From an uncultured Eubacteriales bacterium (GTDB lineage Bacteria; Bacillota; Clostridia; Oscillospirales; CAG-272): a stretch of 17,405 nt of DNA. Shown piece by piece: positions 7,123 to 13,751 of this stretch (within the stretch, counting starts at the first letter, position 1; every line of letters starts with the position of its first letter). The translations under genes and the position numbers were made by a program. The notes beneath the pieces are model-generated. The model was not told where the DNA came from and made no database searches. It worked only from the letters and a program-made list of their open reading frames with translations. Where the stretch lies: assembly GCA_934489945.1 (NCBI GenBank), contig CAKSSY010000037.1:1-17405 (forward strand). Direction: 5' to 3'.

Positions 7123-8126
7123 CAGCCTCTCCACACCTCTGGTATAAACAGTTCTTTATAACATTCGATCGCATAGCGGTCGGTCATAGCGGAAATATAA
7201 TCGCAAACACAACGCTCCACGGGTTCCTCGCCGACATTCCGGAAATACAGAGGCGGCATCTGCGACGGATGCTTCACATAATGGTCAAACAAACGTGTCA
7301 GCAATTCCTTTGCTTTACTTCCCTCTCCCTTGGCAACGGGATTGGAGTATACCATATCGAACATAAACTGCCGCAGTTTGTCGGTATAAGCCTGGATTTC
7401 CTCATCCATGCCGATTTTCGGCTTGTCGGTGCTGAAGCGGATAACGGAAGTCACCATGGTATTGATACGTTTGCTGTGCCGGTTGCCGAGAACCGTCCGT
7501 ATATCGGCGGGAATGTCCTCTTCCTTCAGGATTCCGGCACGACAGGCATCGTCAATATCGTGGTTTATGTATGCGATACGATCGGCGTATTTCACAATCA
7601 CCCCCTCAAGTGTCGATGCCATGCTTGAGCCCGTGTGATTGACAATACCGTCCCGGACCTCCCATGTGAGATTCAACCCTTTTCCGCCGCGTTCCAGCTT
7701 TTCCACCACGCGCAGACTCTGCTTGTAATGCGTGAAATCCGGAGAATAGCATTTCTGCATCGCATCCTCCCCTGCGTGACCGAACGGCGTGTGTCCGAGA
7801 TCATGACCGAGCGCAATTGCCTCGCAAAGATCCTCGTTCAGACGAAGCGCGCGGCAGATAATTCGCGCAATCTGAGAGACCTCCAAGGTATGTGTCAGAC
7901 GGGTACGGTAATGAGCATCGTTCGGAGCCAGAAAGACCTGCGTTTTGCCCATCAGACAGCGGAAAGACTCCGAATGAATGATACGGTCACGATCCCGTTG
8001 AAATTCCGTCCGGTTTTCACACGGCGTATAGGGATGCTTCCTTCCGCGTGTGTTGCTTGTAAGGCAGGCATAGGGTGAAAGAGTCTCCTTCTCCCGCTCT
8101 AGAAACAATTCGCATACGTTTGACAT
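7122..8126 (-). CDS. dgt: Deoxyguanosinetriphosphate triphosphohydrolase-like HD protein
   Basis: The product is 334 aa, of the dGTPase/dNTPase HD-domain family (the shorter Gram-positive type), which hydrolyses dNTPs to nucleoside and triphosphate. The N-terminal segment contains NRTEFQRDRDRI and the HS-x-FR-x-L-x-KTQVF block. After it come the metal ligands in RTRLTHTLEV and the paired ALGHDLGHTPFGH, and later YADRIAYINHDIDD. The start at 8126 has GGGGGG/AAGGA upstream and places the first conserved block at the usual distance. A 44-residue upstream extension is Lys/Phe-rich, crosses the promoter region and is rejected. The gene overlaps dnaG by 1 bp and is first in the dgt-dnaG-sigA operon, a common order in Clostridia. 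It stands back to back with spoIIGA. Confidence 0.93.
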   Translation of the reverse strand: MSNVCELFLEREKETLSPYACLTSNTRGRKHPYTPCENRTEFQRDRDRIIHSESFRCLMGKTQVFLAPNDAHYRTRLTHTLEVSQIARIICRALRLNEDLCEAIALGHDLGHTPFGHAGEDAMQKCYSPDFTHYKQSLRVVEKLERGGKGLNLTWEVRDGIVNHTGSSMASTLEGVIVKYADRIAYINHDIDDACRAGILKEEDIPADIRTVLGNRHSKRINTMVTSVIRFSTDKPKIGMDEEIQAYTDKLRQFMFDMVYSNPVAKGEGSKAKELLTRLFDHYVKHPSQMPPLYFRNVGEEPVERCVCDYISAMTDRYAIECYKELFIPEVWRG

Positions 8127-8151
8127 TCCTTGTCCCCCCATTTCATCATCT

Positions 8152-8180
8152 ATTATATAAAATACATCAAAAAAAGAGAA
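8152..8180 (-). promoter_or_regulatory. Candidate promoter of the dgt-dnaG-sigA operon
   Basis: A perfect TATAAT (8157-8152, minus strand) lies about 25 bp upstream of the dgt start. At 17 bp the -35 position reads TTCTCT, a poor match, so activity may be weak or may rely on the AT-rich upstream DNA. Confidence 0.4.
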
Positions 8181-8194
8181 AACACTCTTTTTTT
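8169..8194. other. AT-rich inverted repeat in the dgt/spoIIGA divergent region
   Basis: The arms are AAAAAAAGAG (8169-8178) and CTCTTTTTTT (8185-8194), a perfect 10-bp stem with the 6-nt loop AAAACA. It sits upstream of the dgt -10 and beside a candidate Spo0A box. It could insulate the two divergent promoters, act as a weak bidirectional terminator, or be an UP-like AT-rich element. Confidence 0.4.
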
Positions 8195-8203
8195 TGAAAA
8201 TTT

Positions 8204-8210
8204 TTCGGCA
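8204..8210 (-). promoter_or_regulatory. Candidate Spo0A box (distal) upstream of spoIIGA
   Basis: The minus strand reads TGCCGAA, an exact match to the 0A box TGNCGAA. It is centred about 85 bp upstream of the predicted spoIIGA start site, close to where the distal Spo0A site lies in the B. subtilis spoIIG promoter (established knowledge). A 7-bp match can arise by chance; the position is what makes it credible. Confidence 0.45.
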
Positions 8211-8251
8211 TTTTTTTATCTTTTGGAATTTTTTTGTTTCAAAGCAAGGAT

Positions 8252-8285
8252 TTGACATTTTTTAACATCGATAACAAGCTATAAT
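8252..8285 (+). promoter_or_regulatory. spoIIG-type promoter of spoIIGA-sigE with a 22-bp spacer
   Basis: A perfect TTGACA (8252-8257) and a perfect TATAAT (8280-8285) are separated by 22 bp instead of 17. This is the known peculiarity of the B. subtilis spoIIG promoter, which sigma-A polymerase uses only with phosphorylated Spo0A. The -35 overlaps TTTGACA (8251-8257), whose complement TGTCAAA fits a relaxed 0A box, as expected for the proximal Spo0A site. Predicted transcription starts near 8292, about 31 nt before the spoIIGA ATG. Confidence 0.75.
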
Positions 8286-8322
8286 AGAGGTGCAAGGCAG
8301 ATTGCGGAAAGGACAGCCACTC

Positions 8323-9195
8323 ATGGAACAGACGGTATACGGAGATCTTTTTTTTCTCATCAACTTCAGTATGGATTTTCTCTGTCTGTTTTTGGTGGCA
8401 AAATTGCTGTTCCGCCCCATGTGTGTGTGGCGATTTGTTTTGGCATCGGTTCTTGGCGGAGTCTACTCGGTGGCAGGACTTTTTATTCTTCCCCAGGGAG
8501 TGGCGGGAACGATTTTGGATGTTCTGTGTTGCGCGCTTCTGTGTGCCGTTGCGTTGATCGGACGGGGAGACTCTCCCATTTCTCTTCTGCTCGTCACCGT
8601 CTCCTATTTTGTCTCCTCTGCCTTGCTCGGTGGAATCATGACCGCGGTTTTCTCCCTCCTGAACCGACTTTCTCCGATGCCTTCCACATTCGGAGAATCC
8701 ACTGAAATACCGCTCCCGATTCTGATCCCCGTCGGGGTACTTTCGGGACTCGCCACACTTCTCGGCGGAAGATTTCTCAAACGCCGCGCACAAACGCAGA
8801 CAGTCGGACTCGATGTCCGTTTGTGCGGCCGGCAGGTTGTCTGCCGTGCATTCTGTGACAGCGGCAATCTCCTCTGCGACCCACTGGACGGACGGCTTGT
8901 CATTCTTCTTGACAACCGACTTGCACGCCGTCTTTTGCCCGCAGAATACGAAGAACCGGAACACTGGACATACAATGACGTAAATTCCCTGCCCGATATT
9001 CTGGCAGGTCGTGTCCGTGCCATTCCGGTCAATACGGCAAACGCCGAAAGCGTTCTGTTTGCTTTTCGCCCGGACAGAGTCGTGGTAAAAAAAGCAAACC
9101 GATCTCACCCGGTCGATGCCCTTGTCGGCTTTGCCGACCTCGGGGGTGCGCCATGTGACTGTCAAGCTCTGATCCCTCCGGGGCTCCTCACATAG
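8323..9195 (+). CDS. spoIIGA: Sporulation sigma-E factor-processing peptidase SpoIIGA
   Basis: The product is 290 aa, slightly shorter than B. subtilis SpoIIGA. The first 150 residues hold about five hydrophobic helices (YGDLFFLINFSMDFLCLF is the typical opening) that place it in the septal membrane. The C-terminal half is the aspartic-protease-like domain with the family motif CDSGNLLCDPL, catalytic Asp179. The enzyme cleaves the pro-sequence from pro-SigE in the mother cell after contact with SpoIIR from the forespore; this is known for the family and not visible here. ATG 8323 is preceded by GGAAAGGA. A GTG at 8290 would lie at the transcription start and is rejected. sigE follows 83 bp downstream in the same operon, and expression should be under Spo0A control through the 22-bp-spacer promoter. 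Confidence 0.93.
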   Translation: MEQTVYGDLFFLINFSMDFLCLFLVAKLLFRPMCVWRFVLASVLGGVYSVAGLFILPQGVAGTILDVLCCALLCAVALIGRGDSPISLLLVTVSYFVSSALLGGIMTAVFSLLNRLSPMPSTFGESTEIPLPILIPVGVLSGLATLLGGRFLKRRAQTQTVGLDVRLCGRQVVCRAFCDSGNLLCDPLDGRLVILLDNRLARRLLPAEYEEPEHWTYNDVNSLPDILAGRVRAIPVNTANAESVLFAFRPDRVVVKKANRSHPVDALVGFADLGGAPCDCQALIPPGLLT

Positions 9196-9232
9196 CGCAC
9201 CTCCGTATCCATTGCGCCGCGCTGCGGTGCGC
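9195..9232 (+). promoter_or_regulatory. GC-rich hairpin between spoIIGA and sigE
   Basis: GCGCCGC (9214-9220) and GCGGTGC (9224-9230) form a 7-bp stem with one G-T wobble and a 3-nt loop. Alternatively, GCGCACC (9195-9201) can pair with GGTGCGC (9226-9232), a mutually exclusive fold. No T-run follows, so it is not an intrinsic terminator. It may affect RNA processing or sigE translation. Confidence 0.45.
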
Positions 9233-9278
9233 CGGCTCCCATTCGGAATACTCGGCAGAAAGGTAGTGTCAGAAACTC

Positions 9279-9980
9279 ATGAATCACCTGTTTTTGAAAT
9301 TCAAAAATTTCATCCGCCGTCTTTTCGGACGTCGCGGAGTTTATTACGTCAACGGTCCCGATGTTCTGCCGCCCCCGCTTGCGCGCGAGGAAGAGGCGGA
9401 ACTCCTGGGTGGTGTTTTGGACGAAAAAACCAAAAAACGTCTCATCGAACATAACCTGCGGCTTGTGGTTTACATTGCCAAACGCTTTGAGAACACGGGA
9501 ATCGGCATAGAGGATCTGGTATCTATCGGCACCATCGGACTCACCAAGGCAATCTCCACCTTCCGCCCCGATAAAAACATCAAGCTCGCCACCTACGCCT
9601 CCCGCTGTATTGAAAACGAAATTCTCATGTACATACGCAAGAATATCAGCAGTCTGCGAAGCGAGGTCTCGATCGACGAACCCCTGAACGTCGACTGGGA
9701 CGGCAATGAACTTCTGCTGTCGGACGTGCTGGGAAACGATGAGGATAACATCCTTTATGAGATTGAGCAGAATGAAGAAAAAGAAGTGATTCGTTCCGCC
9801 GTTGCGTCATTGGCACCGCGAGAGCGGGAAATCATTGAACTCCGGTTCGGCCTCGGCGGAGGCGATGAAATGACGCAGAAGGAGGTAGCCGATCGACTCG
9901 GCATCTCACAGTCCTATATTTCCCGTCTGGAGAAGAAAATAATCGCCCGATTGCGCCGCGAAATCGACGGAAAGCTGTAA
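9279..9980 (+). CDS. sigE: Sporulation sigma factor SigE (pro-SigE precursor)
   Basis: The product is 233 aa and directs early mother-cell transcription during sporulation. The first 22 or so residues are a basic, amphipathic pro-sequence, then VYYVNGPDVLPPPL. By comparison with B. subtilis pro-SigE, SpoIIGA cleaves in the YY region (about Tyr22-Tyr23). Region 2 includes EHNLRLVVYIAKRFENTGI, DLVSIGTIGL and LATYASRCIENEILMYIR. The linker carries DEPLNVDWDGNELLLSDVL, almost diagnostic of SigE. Region 4 has EREIIELRFGL and the helix-turn-helix TQKEVADRLGISQSYISRL. ATG 9279 is the only possible start, since an in-frame TAG lies 15 bp upstream. Its ribosome site is weak: AAAGG is 15 nt from the ATG. 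It is cotranscribed with spoIIGA. sigG, often next to sigE in other spore formers, is not present; rpmE follows instead. Confidence 0.96.
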   Translation: MNHLFLKFKNFIRRLFGRRGVYYVNGPDVLPPPLAREEEAELLGGVLDEKTKKRLIEHNLRLVVYIAKRFENTGIGIEDLVSIGTIGLTKAISTFRPDKNIKLATYASRCIENEILMYIRKNISSLRSEVSIDEPLNVDWDGNELLLSDVLGNDEDNILYEIEQNEEKEVIRSAVASLAPREREIIELRFGLGGGDEMTQKEVADRLGISQSYISRLEKKIIARLRREIDGKL

Positions 9981-10016
9981 GATTTGAAAATATTTCGTTT
10001 TTTTTCGTAAAATCTC

Positions 10017-10045
10017 TTGCAATGTCCGAAAAAATGTGATATAAT
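10017..10045 (+). promoter_or_regulatory. Sigma-A promoter of rpmE with extended -10
   Basis: TTGCAA (10017-10022) and a perfect TATAAT (10040-10045) are 17 bp apart. TGA immediately before the -10 makes an extended -10 (TGn). It lies about 40 bp upstream of the rpmE ATG and separates rpmE from sigE transcription. Confidence 0.8.
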
Positions 10046-10085
10046 ACAGTCCATTGCGAATACTTGTAAAGTGAGGTGTAAATAA

Positions 10086-10295
10086 ATGAAGTCCGGAATT
10101 CATCCCAACTACGAAGAAGTGGTCATTAAGTGCGCTTGCGGCGAGACGGTAACAACCAAGTCCACCAAGGGCGGCGAAATGAAAGTTGAAATCTGCTCGA
10201 AGTGTCATCCCTTCTTTACCGGTAAGCAGAAATTCGTTGACGCTGGCGGTAGAGTTGACAAATTCAAGAAGAGACTGGAAGCAGTCGGCAAGTAA
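10086..10295 (+). CDS. rpmE: 50S ribosomal protein L31 (bL31), zinc-binding form
   Basis: The product is 69 aa, the normal size for L31, a small protein of the large ribosomal subunit. It begins MKSGIHPNYE, typical of the family. The zinc-binding form is shown by Cys16, Cys18, Cys37 and Cys40 (CAC and CSKC); the zinc-free paralogue lacks these. GAGGTG lies 7 bp before the ATG. The gene has its own promoter just upstream and a strong terminator just downstream, so it is a single-gene unit between sigE and hflX. A second, Zur-controlled L31 may exist elsewhere, but the window does not show one. Confidence 0.97.
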   Translation: MKSGIHPNYEEVVIKCACGETVTTKSTKGGEMKVEICSKCHPFFTGKQKFVDAGGRVDKFKKRLEAVGK

Positions 10296-10329
10296 GTCGA
10301 CATCGGCAAAATCAAAGTCGAAGCAATCG

Positions 10330-10367
10330 GGCAAGTTGTGTTCATACATAACTTGCCTTTATTGTTT
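10330..10367 (+). terminator. Intrinsic terminator of rpmE
   Basis: GGCAAGTTGTG (10330-10340) pairs with CATAACTTGCC (10347-10357), an 11-bp stem with one G-T pair and the loop TTCATA. TTTATTGTTTT follows. It ends 16 bp before the hflX start. hflX therefore either relies on read-through or has a promoter I could not identify inside rpmE. Confidence 0.88.
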
Positions 10368-10383
10368 TGTGAAAGGAACCCGA

Positions 10384-11673
10384 ATGGAAAAACAAGAAAT
10401 CGGAAACAGCCGCGCGGTTTTGGTTGCACTCTGCCGCGATAACGCGGAAACAGCGGAAGTGGAAAAGAGCCTTGATGAGCTTTCCCGCCTTTTGGACACC
10501 GCCGGCGGCGAAACGTTTGCCCGCCTGATTCAGAATAAGGATACGCCGGACGTGCGAACCGTAATCGGAAGCGGCAAAGTCGAAGAACTCAAAACACTCT
10601 GCCGTGAAAACGAGATCGGTCTGGTGGTATTTGACTGTGAACTGACTCCCTCCCAGATCCGCAATCTGGAAAAAGATCTGGACGGTCCCGAAGTCATAGA
10701 CCGCTCCATGCTGATTCTTGACATTTTCGCACTTCACGCCGTCACGGGGGACGGAAAATTGCAGGTCGAACTGGCACAGCTTAAATATACCGCTCCGAGA
10801 CTGATCGGCAAAGGAAGCGAAATGTCGCGTCTGGGCGGTGGTATCGGCACGCGCGGTCCCGGCGAAACCAAACTGGAAAGCGACAAACGGCATCTGAAAC
10901 GCCGCGTTGCGGCACTGGAAGCAGAGCTGGAGAGTCTGGAAAAGAACCGCAAGACGATGCGGGTGTCCCGCGACAGAAGCGGCATCCCGAAGGCGGCGAT
11001 TGTCGGATATACCAACGCCGGGAAATCCACCCTGCTCAATCGTCTGACCAATGCCGGTATTCTCGCTGAAGATAAACTGTTTGCCACACTCGACCCAACC
11101 ACACGTAAATATACCCTGCCATCCGGTGAAAATATCCTGCTGACAGACACCGTCGGTTTTATCCGAAAACTGCCACATCACCTTGTCAAGGCATTCAAAT
11201 CCACTCTTGACGAGGCAGTCTATACCGATATTCTCATCATTCTTGTTGACATTTCGGATGAAGAGTACCCCGATCAGTTCCGCGTCACCCGCGAACTTCT
11301 CGGCGAACTCGGTGCCGCCGAAAAACCGACTGTCGTCGTTTTCAATAAGTGCGACCTGGGCATTGCCTGCCCTCCGTCATCCGTTATCGACACAAGTTCC
11401 GAAAAGTATGTCATGATTTCTGCCGCGACGGGAGAGGGCATGGAAGAATTTGCCGCACTCCTGGATGCCGTGGTACACGAAAACAAAACACGCGCCGTAT
11501 TCATCCTTCCCAACAGTGAACAGGGCATACTCAATATTCTTTATAAAAATGCAACTGTTGAAAATGTCGAATACGGCAGTGATGCCGTCACCGTCACCGC
11601 AACGGTGGATGCCAAAGTGCGCGGGATGTTGAAAAAATACGACACCTGCCCACCTCCGAAACACGAGGACTGA
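10384..11673 (+). CDS. hflX: GTPase HflX
   Basis: The product is 429 aa, a ribosome-associated GTPase that splits stalled or stressed ribosomes. The N-terminal nucleotide-binding-like domain carries the GSGKVEEL segment and leads into the glycine-rich GIGTRGPGETKLESDKR linker, a signature of HflX. A coiled helical hairpin rich in Glu and Leu follows. The GTPase domain then shows G1 GYTNAGKST (208-216), G2/G3 region LDPTTRKY and DTVGFIRKLP, and G4 NKCD. ATG 10384 follows AAAGGA by 6 bp. An upstream in-frame extension runs through rpmE and its terminator and is not credible. The next gene begins 1 bp after the stop, so the two form an operon. No separate promoter is visible. Confidence 0.95.
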   Translation: MEKQEIGNSRAVLVALCRDNAETAEVEKSLDELSRLLDTAGGETFARLIQNKDTPDVRTVIGSGKVEELKTLCRENEIGLVVFDCELTPSQIRNLEKDLDGPEVIDRSMLILDIFALHAVTGDGKLQVELAQLKYTAPRLIGKGSEMSRLGGGIGTRGPGETKLESDKRHLKRRVAALEAELESLEKNRKTMRVSRDRSGIPKAAIVGYTNAGKSTLLNRLTNAGILAEDKLFATLDPTTRKYTLPSGENILLTDTVGFIRKLPHHLVKAFKSTLDEAVYTDILIILVDISDEEYPDQFRVTRELLGELGAAEKPTVVVFNKCDLGIACPPSSVIDTSSEKYVMISAATGEGMEEFAALLDAVVHENKTRAVFILPNSEQGILNILYKNATVENVEYGSDAVTVTATVDAKVRGMLKKYDTCPPPKHED

Positions 11674-11674
11674 C

Positions 11675-12298
11675 ATGGCAGAAATACGTTACACAACGCT
11701 TTCCCGCGAGGCAAGCGCGGAAATCGAAGAAAAACACTCCCGATTCATCGGCTATGCAACACCTGCCAGAACTGAGGAAGAAGCCCTCTCCTTTGTGGCA
11801 AGAATACGACAAAAACACCGCGACGCAACACATAACGTGTTCGGTTATTCGATCAAACACGGAATTTACGCCCGTTTTTCGGACGACGGCGAACCGCAGG
11901 GAACGGCGGGAATGCCGGTTCTGGATGTCATACGAAAATCCGGCGTGGATGATGCCTGTGTGGTTGTCACCCGTTATTTCGGCGGTATCCTGCTTGGTGC
12001 GGGCGGACTTGTGCGCGCCTATTCCGCCGCTGCGGGAGCCGCCCTTGATGCCGCCGGTATCGTCACCTATGAACCATACACACAGATTGCCGTAACCTGT
12101 TCCTATGCCGACTATCAGAGGCTTTCCGCAGAACTTCCGCACTACGGCGCAATTATTGACAAAACCGACTATACCGAAAATGTGACCCTTCATTTTGCCG
12201 TAAAATCGTCGTTGGCAGACGATGTGCTCTCCCGCATCCGCGAGATGTCTGCCGGAAGACTTTCTCCGCAGGTGACAGGGGAACGCTTTGACCGTTAA
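11675..12298 (+). CDS. YigZ/IMPACT family protein
   Basis: The product is 207 aa, the usual size for bacterial YigZ/YvyE proteins. The N-terminal UPF0029/IMPACT domain shows KHSRFIGYA, the A-T-H-N-V-x-GY block, DDGEPQGTAGMPVL and VVVTRYFGGILLGAGGLVRAY, which are the family's most conserved segments. The smaller C-terminal domain has a ferredoxin-like composition. The family is linked to translation regulation in eukaryotes (IMPACT); the bacterial role is not settled. The start ATG follows the hflX stop by 1 bp, with GAGGA inside the hflX end, so the two are coupled. Co-occurrence with a ribosome-splitting GTPase fits a translation-related role, but that is inference. A nested hairpin terminates the operon. 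Confidence 0.92.
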   Translation: MAEIRYTTLSREASAEIEEKHSRFIGYATPARTEEEALSFVARIRQKHRDATHNVFGYSIKHGIYARFSDDGEPQGTAGMPVLDVIRKSGVDDACVVVTRYFGGILLGAGGLVRAYSAAAGAALDAAGIVTYEPYTQIAVTCSYADYQRLSAELPHYGAIIDKTDYTENVTLHFAVKSSLADDVLSRIREMSAGRLSPQVTGERFDR

Positions 12299-12308
12299 AA
12301 TCGAAAGA

Positions 12309-12359
12309 AACGCACGGTACGTGCCTCAAAGGAAAACCGAGAGGCAAATACCGTGCGTT
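12309..12359. terminator. Bidirectional terminator between yigZ-type gene and nfnB
   Basis: AACGCACGGTA (12309-12319) is perfectly complementary to TACCGTGCGTT (12349-12359), an 11-bp outer stem. A shorter inner stem GCCTC/GAGGC lies within the loop. T-rich DNA follows on the + strand (TCATTATTTTTT) and, less strongly, on the minus strand (TTCTTTCGATTTT). It serves two convergent operons. Confidence 0.82.
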
Positions 12360-12364
12360 TGTCA

Positions 12365-13750
12365 TTATTTTTTCATGATGTACTCATCTATCGCTGTTGC
12401 CGCTGTCTTTCCGGCACCCATGGCAAGGATTACCGTTGCCGCGCCGGTCACAGCGTCGCCGCCCGCATATACGCCGGGGCGCGAAGTCCGCCCTGTTTCA
12501 TCTGCCACAATGCCGCCCCACGTCTGCGTTTCAAGCCCGACCGTGGTCGATTTGATAAGCGGATTCGGAGACGTACCAAGTGCCATGATAACGCAGTCCA
12601 CAGGCAGATCGAATTCACTGCCTTCTTTGACAACAGGCTTGCGCCGACCGGAAGCATCCGGCTCGCCGAGTGTCATTTCCACACAACGGATCCCCGTCAC
12701 GTTTCTCTTTTCGTCGCCGAGAACGGCAATCGGATTTGTCAGAACGCGGAACACAATTCCCTCTTCTTCCGCGTGTTCCACTTCCTCGTGCCGCGCCGGC
12801 AATTCCTCCATGCCGCGTCGATAAACAATGCTGACCTCCGCCCCCAGACGTTTGGCACAGCGTGCGGCATCCATTGCGACATTTCCGCCCCCCACCACGG
12901 CAACGCGTGCGGGATGCTGTATCGGCGTGGCACTTCCTTCTTTATATGCCTTCATCAGATTGATTCTTGTCAGAAATTCGTTGGCGGAATATACCCCGTT
13001 GAGATTCTCTCCCGGAATCCGCATGAATTTGGGAAGACCGGCACCCGAACCGATAAACACCGCTTCAAACCCCATATCGTCCATCAACTCGTCAATGGTA
13101 AAAGTCTTGCCGATTACGGTGTTGGTTTCAATCTTCACCCCCAGTGCCTTCAGTCCGTCAATCTCCTTGCGGACAATCGCCTTGGGCAGACGGAATTCGG
13201 GAATTCCGTAAACCAAAACGCCGCCTGCCAGATGAAGGGCTTCAAAAATCGTCACGGCATAACCCTTTTTGGCAAGATCCCCTGCGCAAGTGAGTCCCGA
13301 AGGACCGGAACCGATTACGGCAACCTTGTGTCCGTTGGAAACCGAAACCTCTGCGTTGCCCGAAGAAAGCGAATTGTGACGGTCGGCAACAAAACGTTCC
13401 AGTCTGCCGATTGCAACCGGTTCTCCCTTGATTCCCCTGACGCATTTTCCTTCACACTGATTCTCCTGCGGGCAAACACGACCGCAGACCGCCGGCAGAC
13501 TTGACGAATCGGAAAGAATTTTATACGCCTCTTCAAAATCCCCCGCTGCCACTTTGGCAATGAAGGCGGGGATGTGAATTTTTACGGGACATCCCGACAC
13601 ACATGGCATATTCTTGCAATTCAGACATCTCTTTGCTTCGTCAATTGCCGTCTCCTCGGTGTAACCGAGTGCGACCTCATCAAAATTTTTATTTCGGATG
13701 TCAGGCTCCTGTGTGGGCATGACATTCTTTTTCAACGACATATTCGGCAT
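12365..13750 (-). CDS. nfnB: NfnB/GltA-type NADPH:ferredoxin oxidoreductase subunit
   Basis: The product is 461 aa, a homologue of the glutamate synthase small subunit. The N-terminal iron-sulfur domain has cysteines at 42, 45, 50 and 54, and again at 89, 93, 99 and 103, enough for two [4Fe-4S] clusters. The FAD dinucleotide fold VIGSGPSGLTCAG comes next, then the NADP(H) fold VVGGGNVAMDAARCAKRLG with YRRG, and the C-terminal GGDAVTGAATVILAMGAGK. On its own it could be the small subunit of glutamate synthase. The gene 1 bp upstream encodes the matching FAD/NAD subunit, so the pair fits NfnAB, which bifurcates electrons between NADPH, NAD+ and ferredoxin; a sulfide dehydrogenase (SudAB) is the main alternative. 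GGAGGTG lies 7 bp before ATG 13750. Confidence 0.9.
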   Translation of the reverse strand: MPNMSLKKNVMPTQEPDIRNKNFDEVALGYTEETAIDEAKRCLNCKNMPCVSGCPVKIHIPAFIAKVAAGDFEEAYKILSDSSSLPAVCGRVCPQENQCEGKCVRGIKGEPVAIGRLERFVADRHNSLSSGNAEVSVSNGHKVAVIGSGPSGLTCAGDLAKKGYAVTIFEALHLAGGVLVYGIPEFRLPKAIVRKEIDGLKALGVKIETNTVIGKTFTIDELMDDMGFEAVFIGSGAGLPKFMRIPGENLNGVYSANEFLTRINLMKAYKEGSATPIQHPARVAVVGGGNVAMDAARCAKRLGAEVSIVYRRGMEELPARHEEVEHAEEEGIVFRVLTNPIAVLGDEKRNVTGIRCVEMTLGEPDASGRRKPVVKEGSEFDLPVDCVIMALGTSPNPLIKSTTVGLETQTWGGIVADETGRTSRPGVYAGGDAVTGAATVILAMGAGKTAATAIDEYIMKK

Positions 13751-13751
13751 C

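Noticed and set aside
6055..7161. 368-codon open frame on the + strand opposite dnaG
   Set aside because: Antisense shadow of a clear dnaG with all catalytic motifs; no start signal or recognisable domain.
8239..9165. 308-codon open frame on the minus strand opposite spoIIGA
   Set aside because: Composition is Arg/Gln/Lys/Ser-rich without domains, and spoIIGA on the other strand is well supported by motif, promoter and sigE context.
10186..10383. Longer N-terminus for hflX running through rpmE and its terminator
   Set aside because: It overlaps a real gene and a terminator, and ATG 10384 has its own AAAGGA.
10342..11181. 279-codon open frame on the minus strand opposite hflX
   Set aside because: Shadow of the HflX coding frame; no motif or ribosome site.
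12365..13750. Glutamate synthase small subunit (GltD) as the primary call
   Set aside because: No large glutamate synthase subunit is adjacent, while the NfnA-type partner is 1 bp upstream in the same operon.
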